64,000 nucleotides of DNA from Luteibacter sp. OK325 (GCF_003050935.1 NZ_QAOX01000001.1:558001-622000), one strand, 5' to 3'. Positions 16,572 through 26,591 are shown, numbered from the stretch's first letter. The notes: generated from the sequence alone by a model not told the origin. Numbers and translations are program-made.

Positions 16572-16670
16572 ATGAGCTTTCCCTTCGCCGTTCAGACACG
16601 CCCCGCCGAGGCCGCTTGTTGGCCACATGATCCCGCGAGAAGCCGGTTTTTCGGCGACGTAGGCGCATGA
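16572..16670 (+). CDS. Possible 32-residue upstream ORF before the Gld-like ABC operon
   Basis: ATG at 16572, TGA at 16668-16670; the stop overlaps the ABC ATPase start as ATGA. There is no clear ribosome site, and the peptide (MSFPFAVQTRPAEAACW...) is not recognised. It could be a translational-coupling leader or a chance frame. Low confidence. Confidence 0.25.
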   Translation: MSFPFAVQTRPAEAACWPHDPARSRFFGDVGA

Positions 16671-17398
16671 CCGACCTCCCGCTCCTGAACGTCACCGGCC
16701 TTTTCCGGCGCCGGGCCGGCCGCGCGGCCGTGACCGACGTCTCTTTTTCCCTGAACCGCGGTGAAGTCCTCGGCCTGTTGGGCGTCAATGGGGCGGGCAA
16801 ATCGACCACCTTATCCATGCTCTCCGGGGCGCTTCGGCCGGAATCCGGGGGTATCACCCTGGACGGTCGCGACTTCGTCGCCCATCCAGGAATCGCCCGC
16901 TCGCTGGTCGGCTGGCTGCCCGAGGCTGCACCGCTGTGGCCCGAACTGTCGGTGGACGAGCACCTGCTCGCCTTTGCGCGCCTTCGTGGCTCATCCCGAT
17001 GGGCGGCACGAAGGGCCGCCGACGCCATTATCGGCCGGCTCCAGTTGGGGGACCTTCGTCGACGCCTGGCCGGCGTGCTCTCCCAGGGCCAGCGCCAGCG
17101 CCTCGGCCTGGCATGCGCACTGGTCCACGAGCCTGCCCTGGTCATCCTCGACGAGCCAGCGAACGCACTGGATCCGGTGCAAATCGGCGAACTGCGCAAG
17201 CTGATCCGCGAGCGGGCAGCGTCGGGTGCGGCGGTCATCCTTTCCACCCATGTGCTCGGCGAGGTCGTGGCCGTGTGCGATCGGGTGGCGATCCTGCACG
17301 AGGGGCGCCTTCGTCACGACGCCCCCCTCCATGACGAAGCGGGGGGCAAGACACTGGAAGCCACCTTCTTCGGCATTGCCACCGGAGCCGGCGCATGA
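16667..17398 (+). CDS. ABC transporter ATP-binding protein (GldA/CcmA-like)
   Basis: ATPase of a drug-exporter-like or gliding-like ABC system, 243 residues. It shows Walker A GVNGAGKST, signature LSQGQRQR (a Q in the usual second-G place) and Walker B LVILDEPANALDP, followed by STHVLGE. It starts the four-gene operon ATPase / permease / GldG-like / DUF4340; the stop overlaps the permease start by 4 bp. Such modules are widespread in proteobacteria and of unknown substrate. The link to gliding is by family resemblance only. Confidence 0.88.
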   Translation: MTDLPLLNVTGLFRRRAGRAAVTDVSFSLNRGEVLGLLGVNGAGKSTTLSMLSGALRPESGGITLDGRDFVAHPGIARSLVGWLPEAAPLWPELSVDEHLLAFARLRGSSRWAARRAADAIIGRLQLGDLRRRLAGVLSQGQRQRLGLACALVHEPALVILDEPANALDPVQIGELRKLIRERAASGAAVILSTHVLGEVVAVCDRVAILHEGRLRHDAPLHDEAGGKTLEATFFGIATGAGA

Positions 17399-18150
17399 GC
17401 CTCGGCGCCGTGACCCGCCTCGAGCTGCGTCGGCTAGCCGTGCGTCCGCTCGCCTGGGCGATCGCCGCCCTGACCATTGCCTGGCTGGCCTGGAGCTTCG
17501 TCCTCGGGCTCGGCCAGTTCCTCGGCGCCCAGGTGAAGCTCGCGGGCATGGCCGACGCGCCGGGTTTCACCGACCTGGTCGCCATACCTTTGCTGGCCGA
17601 GCTGGCCAAGCTGGCCTTCCTGGTCGTCCCGCTGATGACCATGTCGCTGCTTGCCGGCGAGCGGCGCACCGGCACGCTGGCGCTGCTCGCCTCAACGGGG
17701 CTCGCCCCCTGGCGGATCGTCATCGGCAAGTATCTTGCCGTCCTCCTCTGGCTCGCACTGTGGCTGTTGGCGACGCTGGCGATGCCCCTGATGGTCGGCG
17801 CCGAATCCACCGCCGACTGGGGCAAACTCGCCGCTGCCACGCTTGGTACCGCGTTACTCCTGGCCACCCTCGCCGCCATCGGGGTGGCCTGCTCCGCGGC
17901 GACGTCGTTCCCGGCGATCTCGGCGGCGATGGCGCTTATCGTGACCCTCGTGCTGTGGACGATCGACCGCGGTGCCCAGGCTGCCGGCGTGTCCGGTGGT
18001 TTTCTTGAATGGCTGACCATGGCCACGCATCTGCAGAACCTCCTGCGCGGGCTCGTCGTCTCCAGTGACCTGATCTGGTTCGCACTGGCTATCGCACTGT
18101 CCCTGATCCTCGCCACCCGCCGCCTCGGCGGCGACAGGGAGCGCCAGTAA
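17395..18150 (+). CDS. ABC transporter permease (GldF-like)
   Basis: Inner-membrane ABC-2 type permease of 251 residues, with about six hydrophobic segments (first at LAWAIAALTIAWLAWSFVL, last at LIWFALAIALSLILAT). It carries the ABC-2 hallmark SLLAGERRTGTLALLASTGL after the second segment. It overlaps the ATPase gene by ATGA and the next gene by 1 bp, so it is clearly cotranscribed. It partners the upstream ATPase. Confidence 0.87.
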   Translation: MSLGAVTRLELRRLAVRPLAWAIAALTIAWLAWSFVLGLGQFLGAQVKLAGMADAPGFTDLVAIPLLAELAKLAFLVVPLMTMSLLAGERRTGTLALLASTGLAPWRIVIGKYLAVLLWLALWLLATLAMPLMVGAESTADWGKLAAATLGTALLLATLAAIGVACSAATSFPAISAAMALIVTLVLWTIDRGAQAAGVSGGFLEWLTMATHLQNLLRGLVVSSDLIWFALAIALSLILATRRLGGDRERQ

Positions 18151-19496
18151 TGCGCCGTTTCGACCGCTGGTTCATCCTGCTGGCCCTGGTCGTGGCGACT
18201 GGCTGTATCGGCTTTCTCAGCTCGCGCCACGTATGGACATCCGACTGGACGCAGGGCGCGCGTGCGAGCCTCGCGCCGGAAAGTGTCGCCGTGCTGGCAA
18301 CGCTGAAAGGGCCTGTCGAGGTCGTCGGTTACCTTTCACCAACCGGCCCTTTGCGCGAACAGGTGGCCGCCGTGATGGAGCGCTACACGCGCGGGAAGAA
18401 GGACCTGACGCTGTCCTTTGTCGACCCGGACCTGGATCCCGCCGCGTCGCGCCAGCTCGGCATCGCCGGCGATGGTGCCTTGCTGGTGCGCTACGCCGGC
18501 CGCGAACAACGCGTCGAAAGCCCGATCAACGAACGCAATCTGTCCAACGCCCTCGAGCGTCTCGCACGCGGCGGCGAGCGCGTTGTCGCCTTCGTCACCG
18601 GCGATGGCGAACGCCAGGCCGACGGTCAGGCCAACGCTGATCTCGGCATCTTCATGAATCAGGTCGAGCGTCGGGGCATCCGTGCCGTGCCGCTGAACTT
18701 CAGTCAGACCCAGGGCGTTCCCGAACACACCGATCTCGTCGTGCTCGCCAGCCCGACTGCCTCGTTACCCGCCGGCAGTATCGCCGCGCTGGTCGACTAC
18801 GTCCGCTCCGGCGGCAACCTGCTGTGGATGACCGAACCGGGCAACGTGGATCTGGGAACCGGCGCGCTTGCCGATGTGCTTGGCGTACGCGTCCTTCCCG
18901 GCGTGCTGGTCGACGGACAGGGCAGCACGCTCAGCGTGAAGGATCCCCGCAATGTCGTGGTCGGCGACTACCCCTTCCATGCCATCACCCGCGGCTTCCG
19001 CGACACCAGCCTGTTCCCGCAGACAGCGGCGCTGGCCCAGGTGTCCGACCATGACTGGGCGGTCGTACCCTTCCTGCGCTCCGGCGAACACAGCTGGACG
19101 ACCTTCGATGGCATCGACAACGACAAGCCGTCGACCATTGCCTTCCATCCGGAAACCGGCGAACTCAAGGGGCCGCTGGATTTCGGCTTTGCGCTGAACC
19201 GGCTGTCACCCAGCCCGGCGAAGAGCGAGCAGCGCGCCGTCGTCATCGGCGATGGCGATTTCATTTCCAACACGTATGTCGGCAATGGCGGCAATCGCGC
19301 CCTCGGTGAGCGTATCGTGGACTGGTTGCTCGGCGACGACGTCCTGGTAAACCTGCCGACGCGCGGCGCGCCGGACCGGGTGATTTCCCTCTCGCAGGAC
19401 GGACTCAACGCGATCACGTTCGGCTTCCTGATTGCCCTGCCTGCCTTGCTGCTCGGTCTCGGCGCGGGTATCGCATGGCGCCGGCGGAGGCGCTGA
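18150..19496 (+). CDS. GldG-like ABC auxiliary protein
   Basis: 448 residues: an N-terminal membrane anchor (WFILLALVVATGCIGFL), a long periplasmic part, and a C-terminal membrane helix (AITFGFLIALPALLLGLGAGIAW) followed by arginines. The middle has the GldG/'ABC-type uncharacterised transport' pattern: SFVDPDLDP, VAFVTGDGERQ, then a Rossmann-like domain with LVVLASPTASL and DYVRSGGNLLWMTEPGN. It probably works with the upstream ATPase and permease at the inner membrane. The substrate is unknown. Confidence 0.82.
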   Translation: MRRFDRWFILLALVVATGCIGFLSSRHVWTSDWTQGARASLAPESVAVLATLKGPVEVVGYLSPTGPLREQVAAVMERYTRGKKDLTLSFVDPDLDPAASRQLGIAGDGALLVRYAGREQRVESPINERNLSNALERLARGGERVVAFVTGDGERQADGQANADLGIFMNQVERRGIRAVPLNFSQTQGVPEHTDLVVLASPTASLPAGSIAALVDYVRSGGNLLWMTEPGNVDLGTGALADVLGVRVLPGVLVDGQGSTLSVKDPRNVVVGDYPFHAITRGFRDTSLFPQTAALAQVSDHDWAVVPFLRSGEHSWTTFDGIDNDKPSTIAFHPETGELKGPLDFGFALNRLSPSPAKSEQRAVVIGDGDFISNTYVGNGGNRALGERIVDWLLGDDVLVNLPTRGAPDRVISLSQDGLNAITFGFLIALPALLLGLGAGIAWRRRRR

Positions 19497-19500
19497 CGTG

Positions 19501-19989
19501 ATGCTCCGCATTGTCGGCATCGCGGTTGTCGCGCTACTGCTCGGCGCCGTTGGCTGGCAGTGGCATGCCGACGGTGCCGATGCGCGCGAGCACACGCTCA
19601 CCGCGCTCGACCCCGAGACAGTCACGCACATGGCTGTGTCACTCAAGGGCCTGCCCGATCAGCGGTTCGAGAAGCGGAATGGACGCTGGGTGAATGTCGA
19701 CTCCGCGACTACCGACGAAGGCCGCGCCGAGGAACTCGCCTCGCTGGCAGCGACCCCCGTGGCCGACTGGAAGCCCGCCGACGATTTCGATCCGGCCAAG
19801 GTGGGTCTTGCGCCCCCGATCGCGGTGCTCACGATCGACGGCACGCGCATCGACTTCGGCGAAATGACCGCCCTGGGTAAGCAGCGCTACGCCCGTGTGG
19901 GGCAGCGCATCGCCTTCGTTCCGGCGCAAGCCCTGCCCCGCGCACCGCGCACCCAGGCATTGCCGACCACCATGAAGCCTGTGCAGTGA
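19501..19989 (+). CDS. DUF4340-type membrane-anchored protein
   Basis: 162 residues with an N-terminal signal anchor (MLRIVGIAVVALLLGAVGWQW) and a soluble extracytoplasmic domain. Family members usually follow GldG-like genes, as here, with a 4-bp gap. Length is short: many DUF4340 proteins are 300 residues or more, so this holds roughly one repeat. ATG at 19501 is chosen because it gives the anchor. The role is unknown; it is presumably part of the same ABC complex. Confidence 0.7.
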   Translation: MLRIVGIAVVALLLGAVGWQWHADGADAREHTLTALDPETVTHMAVSLKGLPDQRFEKRNGRWVNVDSATTDEGRAEELASLAATPVADWKPADDFDPAKVGLAPPIAVLTIDGTRIDFGEMTALGKQRYARVGQRIAFVPAQALPRAPRTQALPTTMKPVQ

Positions 19990-20040
19990 GCACAAGCGCT
20001 GGTGCTTGCCCGACGCCCTGAAACACCCCATCTTGCGTAC

Positions 20041-20853
20041 ATGCCCGAGCTTCCCGAAGTCGAAACCACCCGCCGCGGTATCGCCCCTCATCTCGAGGGA
20101 CACCGTGTCACCGGCGTGGTCCTGCGTCGCCCGGATCTGCGCTGGCCGATCCCTCCGGAAATAGCCACCCTGCTTCCCGGGCAAGTCATCGACGCCGTGG
20201 ACAGGCGCGCGAAATACCTGCTGCTGCGCACGGAGGTGGGCACCGCCCTGCTTCATCTGGGCATGTCCGGCATGCTGCGCGTGCTACCGGCGGAAACGCC
20301 CATCGGCAAGCACGATCATGTCGACATCGCCATGGACACGGGACGCGTCCTGCGTTTTACCGACCCACGTCGCTTTGGCGCCCTGCTCTGGCAGATGCCC
20401 GGCCAGACGCATGAGCTGCTCGACGGCATCGGGCCAGAGCCGCTCACCGACGAATTCGACGGCGACCTGCTGTGGACGTTGTCACGCGGCCGAACCGCAT
20501 CGGTGAAGACCTTCCTGATGGACAACGCGGTCGTCGTCGGCGTCGGAAACATCTATGCGAGTGAGGCACTGTTCGCCGCTGGCATCGACCCTCGTCGCGC
20601 CGCAGGCAAGGTATCGCGCGAGCGCTATGCGAAGCTCGCCACCGAGGTGAAGCGCATCCTTGCCTACGCGATCACGCGCGGAGGCACCACGCTGCGCGAT
20701 TTCCTGGCACCGGACGGCGCGCCGGGCTACTTCTTCCAGGAGTTGTTCGCCTACGGACGCACGGGCGAAGCGTGCAAGGCGTGTGGCACGCCGATCAAGG
20801 TGGTCACCTTGGGCCAGCGTGCGTCGTTCTACTGCCCGTCTTGCCAGCGCTGA
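20041..20853 (+). CDS. mutM: Formamidopyrimidine-DNA glycosylase (MutM/Fpg)
   Basis: Base-excision repair enzyme that removes 8-oxoguanine and nicks the abasic site. The N-terminal catalytic proline is followed by [12 protein letters not shown]. Helix-two-turn-helix residues lie in the centre ([17 protein letters not shown]). The C-terminal zinc finger is complete (CKAC ... CPSC). Length is 270, as expected. The ATG at 20041 sets the essential Met-Pro-Glu start, even though the frame is open 13 codons upstream. Confidence 0.96.
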   Translation: MPELPEVETTRRGIAPHLEGHRVTGVVLRRPDLRWPIPPEIATLLPGQVIDAVDRRAKYLLLRTEVGTALLHLGMSGMLRVLPAETPIGKHDHVDIAMDTGRVLRFTDPRRFGALLWQMPGQTHELLDGIGPEPLTDEFDGDLLWTLSRGRTASVKTFLMDNAVVVGVGNIYASEALFAAGIDPRRAAGKVSRERYAKLATEVKRILAYAITRGGTTLRDFLAPDGAPGYFFQELFAYGRTGEACKACGTPIKVVTLGQRASFYCPSCQR

Positions 20854-20948
20854 TCTAGCCCTACGTCGAATCGGGTTCTGCGCTGACAGCGGACACGGTG
20901 CGCTGCCTCCTATCGTGTGTGCCATCCATCGCATGCACGGAACGCCGC

Positions 20949-21866
20949 GTGATCACGACCCAACGCGCCACGCTTTGCCTCCTCCTCGCCGTTGCAACGC
21001 CGTCGGTGGCCCGCACACCCGAGGACATGGACCGCCCATTCGACCAATACAGCTGGGTGACGACCCACAACGCATTCACCAGCAACGGCAACGTACCCAA
21101 CCAGAGCCAGACAATCGCAACTCAACTGGCGGAAGGCGTCCGTGGCTTGATGCTGGACCTGCATTACGACTACGGCCGCGTGCGGCTGTGCCATAAGGTC
21201 TGCACGAGCCCGAGCTCGGTTGCCTTCGCCGACCTGCTCAACGATACGCTCCTGCCGTATCTGGACGACAACCCCGATGCGATCGTCACGCTCCAGCTCG
21301 AGGATGAGACGTCGGCAGCACAGCTGACCGAGGAACTCGCGAGGGCCCCTGGCCTGGCCGGGAGAACATTCCAGCCGGACACATGGGACACCCCCGCGTG
21401 GCCCACCTATCGGCAACTACGCGACAGGGGTCAGCGGGTACTGATCTTCAGCCTCAACACGAACAACACCGGCGATTTTCGTGTGGGCGACGGCGCCGTC
21501 AGCGTCATGTCGAGCCGAAACTACACCGTCGAAAACTACTGGAGCCTCGGGCCTCCCGTGCTGCTACACGACTACGGCTGCGTAAGCCGATGGGCCGATG
21601 AAGGGCGGTGGCTGAATCGACGCACCATCGAAGGCAAGCCGGGCTGGCGCCCGCTTTTCACGATGAATCAATTCCACGACCTGCCGGTACGTTGGCATGC
21701 CGATAACGACAACGATTTCGAAAGCCTGTCGCGGCGGTACCTGGAGAACTGCCGCCCTGTCGCCCGGCGCAAGCCCAACTTTGTCGCCGTCGACTTCCAC
21801 GAGGTCGGCGAAACGGCGAAGTTCGTCGAGTGGCTCACGCTGAGCGCACCCGACGAGTTCCGATAG
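20949..21866 (+). CDS. Secreted PI-PLC X-domain-like phosphodiesterase
   Basis: Probable exported enzyme related to phosphatidylinositol-specific phospholipase C. A GTG at 20949 gives a clean signal peptide (CLLLAVATPSVA). The mature part has the two catalytic-histidine regions: WVTTHNAF and, after GVRGLMLDLH, RLCHK. The rest (VTLQLEDET, LFTMNQFHDLP, VAVDFHEVGE) fits the TIM-barrel layout. Length is 305. Whether it cleaves phosphatidylinositol, GPI anchors or another phosphodiester is unknown. It stands alone between mutM and a convergent gene. Confidence 0.75.
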   Translation: MITTQRATLCLLLAVATPSVARTPEDMDRPFDQYSWVTTHNAFTSNGNVPNQSQTIATQLAEGVRGLMLDLHYDYGRVRLCHKVCTSPSSVAFADLLNDTLLPYLDDNPDAIVTLQLEDETSAAQLTEELARAPGLAGRTFQPDTWDTPAWPTYRQLRDRGQRVLIFSLNTNNTGDFRVGDGAVSVMSSRNYTVENYWSLGPPVLLHDYGCVSRWADEGRWLNRRTIEGKPGWRPLFTMNQFHDLPVRWHADNDNDFESLSRRYLENCRPVARRKPNFVAVDFHEVGETAKFVEWLTLSAPDEFR

Positions 21867-21875
21867 CGCAAACGG

Positions 21876-22649
21876 TCAGTCGGGCCAGCGCATCGCGGCA
21901 TGAGAGTTGTTGAACATCGGATCATTCTCGTCGCCGGACAGCTCTACCGTCAGGCCACCGGCCACGCCATCCACTTCGATCGTCTGGTGCTGCTCGAAGT
22001 GCGCGCCGAGGGCACCAAGGTCGACAAATCGCTCCGACAACGCGCCCGCACGGTCGATCTCGCGATCGGGCACGTTGGTCAGGCTGATGTCCGGCCGACC
22101 GAACTTGCGCATGCCACGCGTACGGATCCACGAACGCCCCTTGGTCTCCTCGGGGCTGCACAGGATCAGTACGTGATGACGGGTAGGTGCACCGCCCTGT
22201 ACGAGATAATGCTCGCGCCAGGAAGCGGCATCGAACAGCGAGAGGATCTGCGGATCGATCACGGCCTTGCCGCCGATGTCGGTCAGCGCAGCCACGACAC
22301 CCAGCGTGTCGCGCAGGTAGTCGAGGTGGTCGCTATCGGGGAAGCGGCCACGAATGGCGATCACGTGCGGCGCCGCCTTGGCGTCGGCATAGGCTTCGGG
22401 ACTGTCTTCTTTCAGCAACTCACCGAGGGCACCGGAGAGTGGGTAGCCCTCCCAGCGCGCCAGCACCGCATTCTGGAAGCGCTGCAGCTCCACACCTTCG
22501 GGGAGGCCCGGGCTACCGTAGCGTGCGGCGGGTATGACCAGGTCTTCGGGGAACGCGCCGAACACGAAGAAAAGCAGCACCGCCTCCTCCTCGCTGGGCT
22601 GCCAGTGCGGACGCGGCCATGCGGCGGCGGTGTTCGTCGTCTCGGTCAC
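21876..22649 (-). CDS. Conserved protein of unknown function, coupled to tdk
   Basis: 257 residues; I do not recognise the family. It is acidic and soluble, with no signal peptide or membrane segment, and has tryptophan-rich ends. The most motif-like stretches are [36 protein letters not shown], and [24 protein letters not shown]. The GTG start at 22649 overlaps the tdk stop (GTGA), so it is translated from the same message. Position and compactness suggest a cytoplasmic role; no function is proposed. Confidence 0.65.
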   Translation of the reverse strand: MTETTNTAAAWPRPHWQPSEEEAVLLFFVFGAFPEDLVIPAARYGSPGLPEGVELQRFQNAVLARWEGYPLSGALGELLKEDSPEAYADAKAAPHVIAIRGRFPDSDHLDYLRDTLGVVAALTDIGGKAVIDPQILSLFDAASWREHYLVQGGAPTRHHVLILCSPEETKGRSWIRTRGMRKFGRPDISLTNVPDREIDRAGALSERFVDLGALGAHFEQHQTIEVDGVAGGLTVELSGDENDPMFNNSHAAMRWPD

Positions 22650-23299
22650 GTGCTTTTTCCTTGATCTGGGTCGCTTTCGCCGAGCGGCAGCACGGATTGC
22701 TGCAGCTCGATACGGCCGTCGCCGCCGGTGATGCTCTTGAACTCGGCGCGACTCACGGAGACATAGCGGTCGTTTCCGCCGATCTCAACCTGTGGGCCCT
22801 GGGTCACGGCCCGGCCGTGTTCATCCACGCGTACCACCATGGTGGCCTTCTTGCCGGAATGGCAGATGGTCTTGATCTCGTCGAGGTTGTCCGCCCAGGC
22901 GAGGAGGTACTTGCTGCCTTCGAAGAGCTCGCCACGAAAATCCGTGCGCAGACCATAGGCGAGCACCGGGATACCCAGCTTGTCGACGACGTCGGAGAGC
23001 TGCCAGACCTGGCCTTTGCTGAGGAACTGCGCTTCGTCCACCAGCACGCAGTGCAGCGGGCCGCGGCTTTCGATGTCACGCTCGGCGATAGTCAGCAGGT
23101 TCTCGTCGCCGGCAAAGCGCATGGCCCGCGCCTGCAGGCCGATACGCGAGGCGACGATGCCCTCGCCATAGCGGTTGTCCAGCGCCGGCGTGAGGATGAG
23201 CGTGCGCATGCCCCGCTCGTGGTAGTTGTGCGCGCTCTGCAGCAGCGTGGTGGTCTTTCCGGCATTCATCGCCGAGTAGTAGAAGTAGAGCTTGGCCAT
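22646..23299 (-). CDS. tdk: Thymidine kinase
   Basis: Phosphorylates thymidine with ATP for salvage (type II TK). It has the P-loop [11 protein letters not shown], the Walker [11 protein letters not shown] and the substrate segment AYGLRTDF. Length is 217, somewhat longer than the usual 190-205. In the lasso region the zinc cysteines normally present are largely lost: TICHSGKKA keeps only one Cys, and the later segment reads YVSVSRAEF where Cys and His are usual. The start at 23299 ([16 protein letters not shown]) is the natural one; the frame extends upstream without homology. Confidence 0.93.
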   Translation of the reverse strand: MAKLYFYYSAMNAGKTTTLLQSAHNYHERGMRTLILTPALDNRYGEGIVASRIGLQARAMRFAGDENLLTIAERDIESRGPLHCVLVDEAQFLSKGQVWQLSDVVDKLGIPVLAYGLRTDFRGELFEGSKYLLAWADNLDEIKTICHSGKKATMVVRVDEHGRAVTQGPQVEIGGNDRYVSVSRAEFKSITGGDGRIELQQSVLPLGESDPDQGKST

Positions 23300-23465
23300 G
23301 CGGATCGTTCCGGTGCGTGACCGCACATGGTAGCGCCAAGCCCCTGGCCGCTGTGGGCCGAGGCCCGGTCTCGTCGCCGGTGAGCCTGTTCCGGGACCCC
23401 CGCCGGCGGGTCCCCACCTGCTACCATCCGCTACCTCGTCCGCTGCCCTGTCCGGCCGATCCCAC

Positions 23466-25460
23466 ATGCTCAATCCGCAGCAACATGCGGCTGTCGAATA
23501 CTGCGACGGCCCCCTCCTCGTGCTGGCCGGCGCCGGCTCCGGCAAGACCCGTGTCATCACGGAGAAGATCTCGCACCTGATCTCGCGCCGCCATCTGGCC
23601 GCCGAGAAGATCGCGGCAATCACCTTCACTAACAAAGCGGCGAAGGAGATGCGCGAACGCGTGAGCAAGCTGATTTCCGACGAATCGGCAAAAGCCCTCA
23701 CCGTCTGCACGTTTCACGCATTGGGCCTGAAGTTCCTGCAGATCGAACACGAACGTGCGCGGCTGCGCCGCGGGTTCTCCGTGCTCGACGCCGACGACAG
23801 CGCAAACATGATCAAGGAGCTTTCGCCCAAAGGCGTGAAGCCCGAAGTCATCCAGGGCATCCGCAACCTCGTGGGCAAGGCCAAGAACGGCGGCCTCACC
23901 CCCGAGGAAGCCATGGCAGCGGCACGCAGCCCGCGCGAGATCGAAGCCGCGACGATCTACGACCTGTACCAACAACGTCTGGCCGCCTTCAATGCGGTGG
24001 ATTTCGATGATCTCATCCGCCTGCCGTTGCGTATCCTGGAAACCGACGACGACGCACGCGCCGTCTGGCAGGAGCGCCTTCGCTACCTGCTGGTCGACGA
24101 GTACCAGGACACCAACGACGCGCAGTACCGCTTGCTCAAGGCGATTGCGGGGCCGAAGGCGCGCTTCACATGCGTGGGTGACGACGATCAAAGCATCTAC
24201 GCGTGGCGCGGCGCCAACCCGGAGAACATCGACCAGCTCGGACGCGACTTCACCAACCTGCGCGTGATCAAACTCGAGCAGAACTACCGTTGTGCCAAGC
24301 GCATCCTGCGTGCCGCCAACCAGTTGATCGCGAACAATCCCCACGTTCACGACAAGAAGCTGTGGAGCGACCACGTCGAGGGACCTCCGATCCGCGTACT
24401 GGAATGCAAGGACAACGACCACGAGGCCGAGCGTATCGCCGCGATCGCCTCCAGCCTGCACGAGAAATACAAGGACAAGGGCGCTCGCTGGGACGACTTC
24501 TGCATTCTTTACCGCGGCAACTTCCAGGCACGCGTGCTGGAGAAGGCGCTGCGCCTGGCCAAGGTGCCGTACCACCTGAGCGGCGCCCTGTCCTTCCTCG
24601 ATCGCGCGGAAGTGAAGGACATCCTCTGCTACCTGCGCCTGCTGACCAACCCGACCGACGATGCCGCCTTCCTGCGCGTGGTGAACGTGCCCAAGCGCGA
24701 GATCGGCTCGACGTCGCTCGAGAAACTCGGCCAGATGGCGCAAACGCGCAATGCCTCGCTGCTCGAGGCGACGCGAAGCGATACCGTGCTCAAGACGATC
24801 TCGTCGCGTCCCGCTTCCGCGCTGGCGAACTTTTCACGACTGATGGACGAGTTGCGCAGCGACGCCAACCACCTCAGCGCAGCCGACCTGGTCCAGACGA
24901 TCATCGAGAAGACCGGCTACGGCGCGCAGATCGCTGCCTCGACGCCCGATGAAGTGCTGCGCGAGCGTCGCCTGGGCAACCTGCGCGAACTCGCCGACTG
25001 GTTCCGTGCCATGAGCAAGGACGGCGGACGCACGGGCGACATCGCCGCCCAGCTTGCCCTGCTCAGTCACGCCGATCGCGACGACCCGGGCAACGCGCTG
25101 CGGATGATGACCCTGCATTCAGCGAAAGGCCTGGAGTTCCGCTTCGTCTTCATCGTCGGCTGCGAGGACGGCACGCTGCCGCACGAAGGCGCGATCGACG
25201 AAGGCCGCCTCGATGAAGAACGACGGCTGATGTACGTGGGTATCACGCGCGCCAAGGAGATGCTGACGCTGTCGTTCTCAGCCAGGTCGCGCAAGTACGG
25301 CGAGGTCCTCTCGAACGATCCGAGCCGATTCCTCGAAGAATTGCCGCAGGACGATCTGCACTGGGACGGTAAGGATCCCGAGGCCGACGCTGAAGTGAAG
25401 ATGGAAACCGCGGCCACCCACATGGCGCGCATCCGCGCCATGCTCGCCAGCGGCGCCTGA
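23466..25460 (+). CDS. rep: ATP-dependent DNA helicase Rep (UvrD family)
   Basis: Superfamily-1A 3'-5' helicase that helps replication forks past protein blocks. Motifs are complete: Q-motif LNPQQHAAV, Walker A AGAGSGKT, Ia [55 protein letters not shown] and [11 protein letters not shown]. Length is 664, nearer to Rep (about 670) than to UvrD (about 720). It is divergent from tdk and convergent with AI-2E permeases, with a REP-like unit between the two. Confidence 0.93.
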   Translation: MLNPQQHAAVEYCDGPLLVLAGAGSGKTRVITEKISHLISRRHLAAEKIAAITFTNKAAKEMRERVSKLISDESAKALTVCTFHALGLKFLQIEHERARLRRGFSVLDADDSANMIKELSPKGVKPEVIQGIRNLVGKAKNGGLTPEEAMAAARSPREIEAATIYDLYQQRLAAFNAVDFDDLIRLPLRILETDDDARAVWQERLRYLLVDEYQDTNDAQYRLLKAIAGPKARFTCVGDDDQSIYAWRGANPENIDQLGRDFTNLRVIKLEQNYRCAKRILRAANQLIANNPHVHDKKLWSDHVEGPPIRVLECKDNDHEAERIAAIASSLHEKYKDKGARWDDFCILYRGNFQARVLEKALRLAKVPYHLSGALSFLDRAEVKDILCYLRLLTNPTDDAAFLRVVNVPKREIGSTSLEKLGQMAQTRNASLLEATRSDTVLKTISSRPASALANFSRLMDELRSDANHLSAADLVQTIIEKTGYGAQIAASTPDEVLRERRLGNLRELADWFRAMSKDGGRTGDIAAQLALLSHADRDDPGNALRMMTLHSAKGLEFRFVFIVGCEDGTLPHEGAIDEGRLDEERRLMYVGITRAKEMLTLSFSARSRKYGEVLSNDPSRFLEELPQDDLHWDGKDPEADAEVKMETAATHMARIRAMLASGA

Positions 25461-25486
25461 TTCCGCCTGACCCCTCAATCCCGCTC

Positions 25487-25511
25487 GGTAGGAGCCGATT
25501 CATCGGCGATA
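25487..25511 (+). repeat. REP-like unit 4, between convergent rep and AI-2E gene
   Basis: GGTAGGAGCCGATTCATCGG followed by CGATA. It has the same core as the three units in the hmuS-hmuT gap and lies between two convergent genes 26-36 bp from their stops. As a hairpin it may help mRNA 3' ends. Confidence 0.75.
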
Positions 25512-25521
25512 GCTCCACCCT

Positions 25522-26541
25522 TCAAATTAACTTCTCAGCCTCGAGCTCGCTCTTCAGGTACGCGTAGTAGATCGGTGCGGCCACCAGCCCCGCCAGACCG
25601 AATGCCGCCTCAAACACCAGCATCGCGATGAGCAGCTCCCAGGTGCGCGCACGGATCTGTCCGCCGACGATCTTCGCGTTGAGGAAGTACTCCAGCTTGT
25701 GCACCACGATCAGGAAGCCGAGCGCCGCCACGCCGACCCATAGCGACACCGACAGGCCGGCGATGGTGATCAGCACGTTGGAAATCAGGTTGCCCACTAC
25801 GGGCAGGAGACCGACGATGAAAGTGAGGATCACCAGGGTCTTGGCCAGCGGCACGTGAATTCCGAACATCGGCAGGCCCACCAGCAGGAACAGGGCCGCC
25901 AGCGTGGTGTTGATCGCCGAAATCTTCAGCTGGGCAAAGATGATGTTGTGGAAAGCATCGGCCAGGCGCATCGCCCGGGTCGAAAGCTCGAAAGACAACG
26001 GACGTGCCGGGCGCCCTCCCGAGCCGTGGGAAATGGCAACGATGGCGCCGAGCACCAGGCCGATCAGGATGTGCGCGAACACGCGCGCCGCCGTGGTACC
26101 CACCAGCTTGAGATCGCCCGCGTGCTCGTGGGCCCAGCCCATGCCCTGCTCGCGGAAATCGACGAAGCTGTCCGGGAGCCGCGAGGTCAGCCACGCCGGC
26201 AACTGCTCGTGGGCTTTGTCGAACAACGGCAACAGTTTGCTATCCCATAACTCCTGGGGATCGCCGATGTCGCGCCGATAGAAGCCGAGCGCGGCGACCA
26301 CGATCAGGATGAGGGCGCCAACCACGACGATCGCGACGAAACCGACCGCAATCAGTCGTGCGCGCTCACCGGGAATGACGCGTCGAATGAGTGGCGTGAG
26401 CGCCTCGACCACCTCATAGACCAACAGGCCGGCCAGCAGGGCCGATACCAGGTGGAGCATGACGACGCCCCACAGCGCAAGCGCCGCTAAGACGTAGGTG
26501 GCGATGCGAATGTTGCGCGAATCGCCTGGCGTGCTGACCAT
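25522..26541 (-). CDS. AI-2E family (UPF0118) membrane permease, copy 1
   Basis: Inner-membrane protein of 339 residues with about seven to eight hydrophobic segments. It carries the family's C-terminal run, here FIVGLLPVVGNLISNVLI. The middle soluble loop (LPAWLTSRLPDSFVDFREQG) and tail follow the family. I chose the ATG at 26541, after AAGGAGTG. The name AI-2E does not prove autoinducer export; other family members move Na+/H+ or solutes. The next gene upstream is a close paralog of equal length, evidence for a tandem duplication. Confidence 0.86.
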   Translation of the reverse strand: MVSTPGDSRNIRIATYVLAALALWGVVMLHLVSALLAGLLVYEVVEALTPLIRRVIPGERARLIAVGFVAIVVVGALILIVVAALGFYRRDIGDPQELWDSKLLPLFDKAHEQLPAWLTSRLPDSFVDFREQGMGWAHEHAGDLKLVGTTAARVFAHILIGLVLGAIVAISHGSGGRPARPLSFELSTRAMRLADAFHNIIFAQLKISAINTTLAALFLLVGLPMFGIHVPLAKTLVILTFIVGLLPVVGNLISNVLITIAGLSVSLWVGVAALGFLIVVHKLEYFLNAKIVGGQIRARTWELLIAMLVFEAAFGLAGLVAAPIYYAYLKSELEAEKLI

Positions 26542-26591
26542 GGGTGACACTCCTTGAAGTTGGCGGGATTCCATCAGGCCGGCGATGAACG

